From Apostichopus japonicus (taxonomy: Eukaryota > Echinodermata > Holothuroidea > Aspidochirotida > Stichopodidae), in the NCBI RefSeq assembly GCF_037975245.1, contig NC_092571.1, forward strand, positions 25,808,564-25,872,563: a DNA stretch of 64,000 nucleotides, in the 5' to 3' direction. A model generated the notes under the pieces. The model did not search any database. It was not told the origin of the DNA and worked only from the letters and a program-made list of their open reading frames with translations. Shown here one piece after another: positions 49,722-61,700 of the stretch (position 1 is the stretch's first letter; every line of letters starts with the position of its first letter). Both the position numbers and the translations under genes were made by a program.

Positions 49722-52700
49722 CTGCGAAAAAGGAAGAGAAACGTCTTTGAGCAAAGCAGTTTTTTTCTGTCTCGTTAAAATATTCCATTCAAACAAAAAG
49801 GACTATGAAACAAAGAACATTTAGACTGTTACTACAATATCTGCCAATTCTTGAAAAGAGACTACATAATCTGACTAGAGAATGGACTGCTTCATGTACA
49901 AAATGGATGCATAGTTTATGTTTATTTTTATTGCCTATAAATGTGAACCCTTCCACGTAGTGTAAGGTCTTTTAAGAAGTTACATAATAAAGTGTACGCA
50001 ACGTAAATTAAAGAATGCACACAAAAGTTCCAAGGTGTGTATGCTTCAATGATTTGTCTTTGCAAGGCTTATCCTCTGCTACAAGGGTAGTAGATGAGGT
50101 CAGGGCTTTGATTTGAGAACAGGAGGTGATGTTAATGAAAGGAGAGGGGGGGGGGGGGAGTGTTGAAGGGGTTCAAGGTTTTGGTTGCAAAGGCAAGGGT
50201 GTTAACTACGATACACAGTGAACCCCCTCCAGTTCTCTTGGTGGAAGACTTGGAGGCGGGTGAGAAGGGGGGAGGTAGAGGCGAGGGGATTAGGTGGAAG
50301 AGGCCAGTAGAGAGAAGATGAAAGGCAGGAGAGGATGATTAATGAGGTAGAGAGGGAGCATTGGCAACTATAGTTGCAAGGTTTGTAAAGAAGCTGTCAA
50401 TTACACACCTCTACTTGTAGGTCCTCCAGGCTTTCGATGGTCTGTAATCCTTTATCCTGAAACACATTGCTGTACTTGCCAAACCCTCTGCTCTCCAACC
50501 ATCTGATGGGAGAAAAAGACATAATGATGTCATCAGTTACTTATGACAAACAATGAATGACAAGAATCCACCGCCACAGGCAGTAGAGGGTGAAGCAACG
50601 TGAAGCAACCAATGACTTTATAATGGATTGCCACAAACTAAGGCTGGATAAGCTGAGATCACTGGTCTGAAAGCCAGTCTAGCCTTAATTTCCTTTGCAC
50701 TTTTTTAACCCTTATGAACCATCCCATGGGGGGTGTTCCTGGGAACACCCCCCAAAAAAATTTGCTATCAAAAGGTACCTTCAAATTATCTATTTTGTAC
50801 TTACGTATGAATGCTTTTATCCATACTGGATGTGACTTGGTTGCCTTGAACACTCGGTGTAGGTGTCACCATGCTTGACGCAACAGGGCCACCATTCCTC
50901 TGGACATGACTAGAAGAGACCTGGCTCATGGGCTGCGGTCCATCTGGCTGGTCCATTCCCAAATAGTTTTGCAGTGAGGGGGACAAGTTGGTGAGGATAG
51001 GGAGTGTATCAGTTCTGCTCAGTGACGGTAAATTAGTCAGCTGTGTGAATGACGGCGAGGAGCTTATCGGGGGTAAGGTATTATCGTACGGTTGAGACGT
51101 GGTGCCCAGGTGCCCAAGCAACTCTGTGAAGTTGGTAGCACAGTCGGAGATGGGCGGTCCGAGGGAAGGCTGTAGGTTTTGAGATGGTTGGTGGCAATTC
51201 TGTACCATCATGATTGGTTGCTGGTGCATGTTTGTCGTCATGAGGGCGGGAGGTGGCATCGGCTGAGGTAGGCTTGCAGCAGGTTGGGCGTGTAGAGAGG
51301 ATGGATTAGTGCTACAGCCCGATGATCCACTCACAGATGATGACAAAGGAGGTGGTCTACAAGGGAAAACAAATAGATATAACGATCATACCAAAAACAA
51401 ACAAAACAACGTTATCTCCATGTTGTAGATTCCTGAAATGGGATACCTGTCCTTATTTTAAACAAAGTGGAAAACTTGTGAAGCCATCAGTTGGAACCAA
51501 AGACGCGCCCTATTCCTTTCGCACAAATAAGAAGTTGGTATGCCATGCCTGGAAGTGTTCACATGATCATCATGACCTTGAGGGCTCGTTGACAAAGGGG
51601 CAGGGGGATAGGCACCTCTCTGACACAGCTTTGACAACAACTTGTATACCCACACCCCTCCCCCGCCCCCCTTCTGGCCATTTCTGCTCTTACAACCTGT
51701 GTAAGTGAAAGCTGATTCCACTATCACCAACTGACTATGGGCAAGCACAAATAATGAATGAATGAATCCAACTGCTTTAATTTCCCAGGCATAACTCTTT
51801 TGAGAAGACTACAAGGTGTCTTCCTCCTTCTCTTAATATCAAGGTCTTCTTCTTTGTGACAAAGATATCCAACAAATAAACAGAAAGAGTGTTTTTTTTC
51901 TTCTCATGCAGCATTTTATTGTGTTTTGGTCCTGTTTTCACACTTTTGAAATATTAAAATTAGTTTATATGTATAAAAAGAAAAGAAAAAACAAAAGAGA
52001 GAAAAAAATATGTAAGATGAAATGATTTGGCAATTGGAATGAATTCCCCAAGCCATTTATAGATGATTACTCTAACGGTATTTACAAAGACGAGAAAAAC
52101 AAGGTTAGTACTACAAGAAATAATTTGCATAATGGTTTTGAAGACTTTTCCAAAGACAATGGAAACCCAAAGTGAAAATTACCTCTTTAACATGATGAAA
52201 GTCAGGCAGGCAGGATTAGAATAAATGAACTGTCTGTGAACCGTGAGTTTAATACGTGATGGTGCTATTTAAAAAATATTGTGCTTATTAAAAAAAAAAT
52301 TGTTTCTACCGGAAGACATGTCCATACTGATCAGACAGAGGAGTCAAACGTGGAAAGTAAACACTTTGTCTTGAACACAATGTCCGGCCCGGTTTAAAAA
52401 TATCAGGGTATAAATTTAAGGTTCAAGTTTTGTCTACCACTGGATTTTGTCTTATAAAAAATTATGTAATCTTGCATGTGGGTAAGTACTGCTAACATAC
52501 ATATATGCATCTGTGTACTCCTGTTTATAGCAATTTGCTCATTTTATCTAGCAATTTACTCATTTTTACATATAGCCATTTTGCAATGTGATGCCAGATG
52601 AGCTATACCCTGAAAGTACATTTAATCCTGGTGCAGCATTTAAACAAACCCCTATATTTAATTCCCAAAGCTGCTGAGAGTATTTATCTCTTCCCATAAT

Positions 52701-55700
52701 GCACTTCTGCATCATACTAAAACAGAATTTACTGTGCTGGCAGTACTTAGCGAATTGTAAATTTTGTGCATATTCAGCCTTCGCAGGACACCCAGACTAC
52801 AACCCACAGCTGTAAGCCCGAAATATGGTTCTGTGTCTTTGGAACACAAGGAACTCCAATTATAGCTGTTGAAATGTGCTGTAACTAAACACAGCTGGCT
52901 TGCAAACCCTGTATAAGATGTGGTAGGTTAAACCAATTCAGCCTTCTTTTAACATAAAAACTTTTACAACTTACTTATTAAAATATGAATATAATTATTG
53001 GATATAAATACACTACTTTGATTTCTGTTTCTGATAATAAATCATAAAAGCAAGATTAAACATATGATTACTTTAGTTTCTTGGATGGCGATGATAAATA
53101 TATACAGCTATATACACAACAGAATAAATCATTTACATCCATACACACAAGGGCAAAGTTTCTAAGGACTTTTTTCCCAAATTGTCCCTCAGACAACCCA
53201 GTCTTGACTCTATGGTTGTCCAAGGAGCAAATTTTGATCGTCTGAATAACTGCAGCAAACTAAGAATGACGATATCTAAACCGTAGGAGAGATGTGTAGG
53301 TTTGATGAATAGAACACCAACTGCGCAATTGGGGGGCGGGGGGGGGAGGGGACTACAAATTATCATTTACCCATCTGTGAGTATTTATTTATGATGTAAT
53401 CTAGGTTGTCCAAACAGAAATTTGTTGGTCTCATACAGCCGGATGACCGTTAAGAATTTGCCTCGTCCAACCTCGTAGAGTAACGTTGTAGAATTATGTT
53501 ATCAAAATAAAAATTAAATATTGCCTCTGTGTCATTACTTAGACCCAAACCTTACTTCCCTTCTGGCTAAGTCCATTGTTTCATCATTAAAGGGATATTG
53601 TCTCTTTTGCAAGAAAAAGTAGTTTGCTTGCCAAGAAACCATTCCATACTACGTGGTACTTTTACTCTCACTGCATGGGAGCTTAAAGACATAGAAATAA
53701 TAAATTAACATTCCAAAAATTGATGAAACTGGATAAAAACAAAACTCAAACTTATAAAATGCCTCTCTGAAAATCTCCTGACCAGCAGACTCTTTCAAGA
53801 GGGATGAACTTAAAAATTGATCTCCTAATAAGAATCTCTAAAAAGTAGAGGAATTAACTTCCATAGTCGATTTCAAATGTTCGTGAGTGGCGGAACTGTC
53901 GGTGGCCGTGAATGATAGACATTAACCACTGAGCCAGCTCAACCCACAAGCAAACATACCCTCTTATGTACACAGCAGTACCCTATCTGGACTACACAGA
54001 TTTATCTTAACAGGCTATGAAGACGATTTGTTTAACACCCCCCATGCCTCCCCCCTCCCCCCGCTACCTGTACCCATCATTATTACATTATCTAAACATC
54101 AGACCTTAGAATTAAGCAAACTTACAATTAAAATATAGTTTGAAGATGAGAAAGGCTCATCACTGGAATGTTGTGCTGTGAATATTTCAATAAGCCTTAG
54201 TTCCCTAATTTTGTTTCTTATATACACTAAAACAATAAAAATAATCAGTAAATCATTTGTGGATTGCACAGTGATATTGAACCTAAAAGGCTGTATGTGC
54301 TCTTTCATTTTTACGATGTTATGTTAGCATGCTTGATGAATCCAGCTCCAGGCACATAACACTTAATACTCTTGTCCACCATAGTCACACGGAGTACAAC
54401 GAATTGAATGTTTGCAAATTTGGATATCAAACACTAAGGACATTAGATTTGTGGGACACAAACTTCTACAAGGTTTTGAATCAGAATGAGTACAAAGTTT
54501 ACGAGTTGTCATAAAATTCAGCTTTGAGGGGGGACCTTGGTATTAAACCGGTCAGCTTTAAGGGGGTGGGGGGCCTTGGTGTCTAGTGTTGACCTCTAGG
54601 GCATATTTTATGGGGAAGTACTCCATACCCGAGCCATGATAAACTCTCATAGATCTAAATGTACTGAGTAGCTGACATGAAATGGAATGTAATTTTTAAT
54701 ATTGAGAAAACCGTGACATTAATTAACTATGCATAGTCAGACAATTGTTTGTGTAGAAATCAAGGGAATTAATACAAGTACTGCATTTTCTAGTACAGAC
54801 AGAATAATGGAATTTTGAATCATAGGTTTGTTTTTTGCACTCATGAGGAATGAAGTCCATTATTTAAAATTTAAATAAATATTGGAATTACTTTTGTATC
54901 CATCCATGAGGTAATGGAAAAAACCTTTAAAAGAAGGGAACACTTAATGCCTTCTCCTAGTTCTTAATATTTTCATTTAAACATATTTTTCAGGTCTTGA
55001 CAAACAAAAGAGGGGTGTTTTTTAAAAAAATATTTATAAATCAAAAGGATTGCAACTTATTGCTTGATAGCATGGACCTGGCCAATGCCCCTTTTTGGTA
55101 TTATGATGAAAAACTTCCAACAATCTTATTGCCAAGACAACTTATAACCCATCATATCAGCCAGTGCCTGTCCCAGAAAACCAATCATCTACTACTCTCC
55201 TCGCCAACTGTTTCCTCCACTGCCCAGCCCCCACCCCGCCTTCCTCCCCCTTCTCAAAACATACCCACGAATAAACCTAAAAAATGCTCACATCAATAGT
55301 ATTATCAATTAAATGTGGACAGTCTCTGCATTAAGTAATTGCAAAATGGTCATATAATAAATATTTAATAACCCTGGTGTACCCTGTTCTTATATTAAGA
55401 GTCCCCTCATACAAAACTGTAACACAACTAATGCTTTTCCCACAGTGGTACTTGTCTGTTTCACTCCCTATCCCCCAAACCCCACCTGTTCCCCCCCACT
55501 TGCCCACTCTCTTCTTAAAAGGTAACAGGAGTTGAAGATATTGTTCTCTGGATGTAGCTCGGATAATTTTTCTAACTCAAATACGTAGCATCTTCACCGG
55601 TGGGAACTTTATTCTAGGCTAGGTGAAGAAGTTTTCATGTTTCCCTCCTGGAAGATCTAGACGTTGGCCTCCTATTTGTCAGACGCAGTCTGCAGTGATG

Positions 55701-58700
55701 AGAAAATAAAGAGAGGGCGTGTCAGTTTTGGAGATTCTTTTTATCTCATATTTTTGAATGATTGTGGCTTTTATAGAGAAAGTGCGACACCAACACCACA
55801 ATCTACTTTGAGCAATAAACAGAGGACTTCACCAGCGTCATATCCAGAGAACAAAACCTACATTTCGAACCCCATGATTCACACTCCCTATGCCCCAAGT
55901 ATCGGGACTGATAACTTATTAGTTAAACCATATTACATATAACTTACCATGTACATGAGAGTCCCAACATAAGTGATATTGGAAACACATGCAGGGAATA
56001 AGTTAGTGTTTAACATTTAGCGTGCCAGTTTTCAAAGATGATGACTTTTATTTCTCTGACAATAATGAAAAGTAGGTATCCAGTGGTGTAACGTAAATAG
56101 CTGCTTTTGCATCTTTGTATATGTGTTGCAATATGACTGATTTGTATAGCATTTACTACACATGTAATACCTTGGCACTACTTTTCAACAAATACAAAAA
56201 CAACTCAAGCAGCAATTCCCTACATAACACAGCTTTTACTACCCCTACTTGTGAACACATTACCCCTTGTCGAAAATCGGCCTTTATCATCTTACAAAAT
56301 TTCGTCAATGAAATGACACGCTTACAAGCAATCTCTTGGATGCCTTAAACATGTGAAAATATGTGTGGGGGTTCCACCTGTGGCAAATCTTAAGCAATCC
56401 ATTCCAATTGTGTTGTCAATAAGAATTTCTTTTAATCTATATTGCGTAGCTTACTAGACTTTTATACAACTGCATAACGTGAAGTATTTCTGCGAGTTGT
56501 CAGAGAATCCATGGCGGTGGTTAAAAACGTATATTTAGCAGTAACCTGAGATGAGGAAATAATAATGACAAATAGGCACAATGCAATGTTTGATCTGCAA
56601 CATTTTTTACTCAAAATTAAGTGGGGAATAGTTTGTCTGTTGCCAGAGGAGGGGGGGGGGGGGGGCATTCTGTTATTTAAAATTTAGGGTGGCATAGTAA
56701 CAAGAAAATTGTTGGGAAATACATCGAACGCATAAAGGTACGAAATTCGACAAATGGAAGAGAGACGAGTATTATCGACACATCTGGAAGGGTAACAAAG
56801 GACAAAGTGTTAAAAGAATCTAATAACAAGACTGTTTGAGGCCAATTTAAGCATGCTACTATGACCCGATGGTATGAATGGCTTGTTACAGAGAAAACTT
56901 GGCAGCTAGTTGTGAAGGGGAAGTCACCAGTAGTTAGATTTATTACACAGATAATGATTGGATGGAACTGGTGTGGGGGAGGCTATCGTGGTCAACTTAA
57001 GGTCGAACGAAAAAAAACTCAGATATATCAGAGATTGAAAGGTCAGGTTGATGACGACATGTCTAGACAATATCACAGCAACATGGACGGCGAATAATTT
57101 GGTGTTCACATTTTGAGAAACAATTTTGAGCAGTCTTGCTTCTTGTGAAATACCCAGATGTTAAGATGCCATTAGCAAAAAACCTGCTTAGATGCATTTC
57201 CATTTGCATGAGATTTTGAAAAGTCTTGAGTTGTATTTGCCAGATAACAGATAAATTATTCCCCAATGAAACGATCATGGATCAGTTGAGCAGTGCGCAA
57301 ATGCCTTACGACTGAACAAGATATAGTCAGCTAAAAGTAGCTTTGGCTTTTTAGCATTTCCGGCGAGAGAGTCGGCACAGCAGTGCAAAGCGTTTCATGA
57401 CTGGCTAGTATCAACAAATGGAACGAACCGTTGGGAAACAACACCACATGTGACTTCACACCAGCATCTCTCAATAAGAGACAAACATTCCTGTGTGCTC
57501 ATCAGCCATTCAGTTGATGTATTGGGTGGGGGGAGGGGGGGGGAGTTGATTCATGACCACAATTTGCCAGTGTCAACAAATGGAATGAACCATTGGGGAA
57601 CAATGCTACATGTGACTTAACACCAGCATCTCTCAATAACAGAAAAACAGTCCGGTTTGCTCAACAGTTAATAAATTTATGGGGGGAGGGTGACAGTTGT
57701 AAGCCTGTGGGTCTTAACGATTATCCAAAACTGGTTAACGGCAGTCGGGTCCGGTCGCATTCAGTTGGGGCAGTGAGTGGCTAGCCTTTAACAAGCAAAA
57801 AGACAGGTGAAACTGTTACTTACAGTGAAGCTAACTGGGCCTCTTTTTTGTTATATGCCTCCTTCTGTTCAGGGGTCACATGTTCCATGAGATCCAAGGC
57901 CTCCTTGATCTTCATGAGGATCTCATACTTTTCTTTACTATCCACCTGCAGGCGAAAAGATAACATCATCACATTTTTTTGGTTGTTACTGCAAAAGCCC
58001 AAGAAACTTCTGCACATTTTCACAAGGATTTTAAGGCTCACGGCGAGGTGATTTGATCTCAGGCGATATCAGAACATGTTGCATCTACCTAGACTTGAGT
58101 TATATGGCGGCTGATTAGTAGTTTGAAATTAAAGACAGAGATGAACCTATCTGCAACCTATCGTTTTAGTTTCTTTCACTACCCCACCCAAAAACAGTCT
58201 GAACCAACAATTATAACTGAGATGTGACAGTTTTCATGGAAACCCTTAGTCCACTACGATTCACCCTGGTCTATTTTGCTATTATTGAAATGCCATAAAC
58301 ACCTTTTTTGGTTTCCCCTTTTCAGCTGAAACTTTTGCAAGTTTACAAAATGGTCCAACTATGGAACTGATTACTTTCTACCATACTGGTAAAAGTAATT
58401 TCTCATTTCACAAATATTCAAAATCCCAAAAAGAAAAAAACTGGAGCTTATTTTTTCACAACTTCAAAATGTCACTTCCTGAGATGATTCATAAACATGC
58501 CTCCTCCGAATAAATTAACCCAGTCACACACAAAGAAGACAATACAAACCTCATTTTACATCCCCCCCCACCTTCATGTTCTTCTTTTGATGTTTGTGAC
58601 TTACCAAATAATTAGCTTAGTTAAGTTTAGTAGAATAAAAGGATCAGGAGGGACACTCAATCCCCATCAAGGACCCTATGGGAGAGAGAAAAAAAACTGA

Positions 58701-61700
58701 AGACAAACACTCAGACCCAATTACAATGCTTAAAGTGCTTGTCCAAAGCATTCTTAAACCCATCGACACTATTTGCAAGTACAACTTTCTCAGACAAACC
58801 GTTCCACTCATTCACAACCCTATTAGAGAAAAAGTTATGCCGAATATTAATCCTACTTTGTGACTTTTGGAGTTTTAGACAATGACTTCTGGTACAACTA
58901 CAATTAGCAAACATGAAAAAGTGGGTAAAGGATAAATTGTCAATACCATACATGATCTTGAAAAACCTGGATCAAGTACCCACGTAACCTCCTAAGCTCC
59001 AGTGTAGTGAGATTCAACAGATTTAACGGCCTATAATAAGGAACACTCTTTAAAAGGAACTAATAATCCTAGTAGCCCTCCTCTGGACCTTTTCAAGTAC
59101 TTCCTTATTCCTTAGCAAAATATGGGTTCCAAGCCTGCACAGCATACTCCAGATGAGGCCTAACCAGCTGCTTATCAAGCCTAACTTCTAATTGCATTTC
59201 TTTAGTAGCTATTTTCCTTTTAGGTATCATACAGAAGCAAACCGTCTTGGATATTGAAACAGTTTACTTAATCTCGCCTTAGAGATTGATGTTTAACTTT
59301 TCGTGTTATGGAGGAGAGAAAGAAGCAGAAGAAGAAGAAGAAGAAGAAGAGGAGGAGGAAGAAGAAGAAGAAGGAAGCAAGAAGAAGAGGATGGTATTTT
59401 ACCCGTATATAATAATGTACATCTTTGCTTTCAGCCGTCTTGGGCTTTTTGTTCCTGAGAGAAGTAATCTCTACCGTCTGTGTGATCTGTTTGGCTGTTG
59501 ATGAAATCAAACCAGAATGAAACATAAATACCAAAGCGAAAACAAAAAGTAGCCGCTTTGACTATTTTTACTTGCCGGATTAAGATCGGTACTTTGGCTT
59601 TGCTCACCAAAAGAAATAATGACATCCTTTTCTACAAATTGTCCCTGTCACCCCCTCCCCCCACCTCCCCATATCCTTCCCCCTCCTCATTCTCGCCTCT
59701 TGCACATTTACCATCAGTTACATTTAAGGCTTGAGCAAGTCTTTGGTCCTTTTTAATGACAAAAATTACTAAATGAACAGTCAAAAGGAAGAAAGCAAGC
59801 TTGGGAAAATATCAACTTCTTCTGGTGAATTTGGTCTTGATTTTATAAGCCTCCTTTTGCATACAAGAATCAGAAAATTTAAAAATTATTGCAGATTTGT
59901 TACAATTCATTGGAAAATGGTTAACAAATCTACAAGAGGGAAGGGGGGTGAGGGGGGGTTTGCAATCATCGATAAGCAAACTTATTTCAGCGATAATGGC
60001 ATGGTTTGATTGGGAGAAAGATTGGCACTGAAAAACACAAATGAGCTGCTTTTCTTTAAACTTACTGCGTTTTGTACCCTTTTTTGGCTTGCCTCCTTTG
60101 TTCTTTTCGTCTGCTTTGCGGTCTCTCCCGGGACATGCGCAGATCCTGGTGTCCAGAACCTGCCGACCGATGACATTGCCACTGGAAGATTTAAACGGAC
60201 GAACAGATTTATCAAATCGGAAAGTGGACCGGGTCCTATCCAACTTGAGTAGGGTGAAGCTACCAGTGTTCTAGGTTGAAACTACCAGTGTTCTAGAGTT
60301 AAGCTACCAGTGTTCTAGGATGAAGCTACCAGTGTAGCTACCAGTGTTCAAGGATGAAGCCAACAGTGTTCTAGGGTGAAGCTACCAGTGTTCTAGGTTG
60401 AAACTACCAGTGTTCTACAGTGAAGCATTCAGTGTTCTAGGTTAAAACTACCAGTGTTCTAGTTATGAAGCTACCAGTGTTCTACGGTGAAGCTACCAGC
60501 GTTCTATGGTGAAGCTACCAGTGTTCTATGGTGCAGCTACCAGTGTTCTATTGTGAAGCTACCAGTGTTCTATGGTGCAGCTACCAGTGTTCTATTGTGA
60601 AGCTACCATTGTTCTAGGATGAAGCTACCAGTGTTCTAGGATGAAGCTACCAGTGTTCTAGGATGAAGCTACCAGTGTTCTAGTGCATTCATTCTAGAGA
60701 AGTCAAATGGCCCTTACCCGTGTTCCAATGTAAAGATGAGTTGGATGGGTCTTCTGTTCAGTCCACCCACACAGGATATAAAGCACTTGAACATAAACAG
60801 GTGCTGGACAAAGTTATTGCCAGCCTGAGGCTCCGTGTAGGGCAAGGTTAGACTGTGACGACCTGTCACCTCATCGGTCTCGTAGGTCGTGGCCGGGTCC
60901 TGACATATCACGATATGGTTTGCGGAAGGTTCACCATCTACACGGCAACGATAAACAGAGAGAGCGAGATAGCAAGCAGATCAGTATTAATGACCTAGCA
61001 GTCAAAGTAAAACCTCAAATACAACAGATGTTCACATTTCACTGAACTGGTTGTGGTTTGCAGCATAACTCATTATCAAAATAGGGAATAATAAACAGAG
61101 ATGTTAAGTGTAATGGTTGCTTGCATTTATGTCACAAACCAGATCGACAAAATAGAACATCGATCTTTCCTGCTCCTCCAAAGATTTAACATAATTTTAA
61201 TATTACCTACTAAAACTTTGTGTATATAATAAGAACTAGATCTGAATTACTTTATTAAACAGATATTTTCAGTAATTGGTGAGCATAACAATCAGTTACT
61301 TGTTTACTCAACTTTTTGAGTGATCAGAAATACACTATACAGACTTAGAGGGTGCATCAGGTCATTGCCACAGGCTAGTAAATTATATGTAATTATATAT
61401 AATTTGACTGGCTTGGAATGGTGCTATGAGGCAACTATCGACGGAATCAGCGGGAACCCAGGCATGAAAATTTTGCGCCCCAAAAAGGCGATCAAAGAGA
61501 CTTCTTTCAGACATTCAGCAATCCTCAAGAATTGTAAAACAAGGTGTGAAGACAAAAGGTAGAAAATTCCTATCTGAACACGAGTCTCAGACTTTCGAAA
61601 GGTAGATTCGGAAGGAAGAGGGTAGTGACCTTTGACCCTGGGGTCTTTGGGGGCGCTGTGCAAGAATGCTACCAGTTCATAGGCTAGGGTAGATAGATGT

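Noticed and set aside
49488-49778. 96-codon plus-strand ORF
   Set aside because: Shadow of the last p53-family exon, whose minus-strand product matches the SAM domain and tail.
51322-51748. ORFs on both strands beside the p53-family linker exon
   Set aside because: No family resemblance, mostly intronic, and overlapping the supported minus-strand exon boundary.
55664-55942. 92-codon plus-strand ORF
   Set aside because: Inside a p53-family intron on the opposite strand; no motif recognised.
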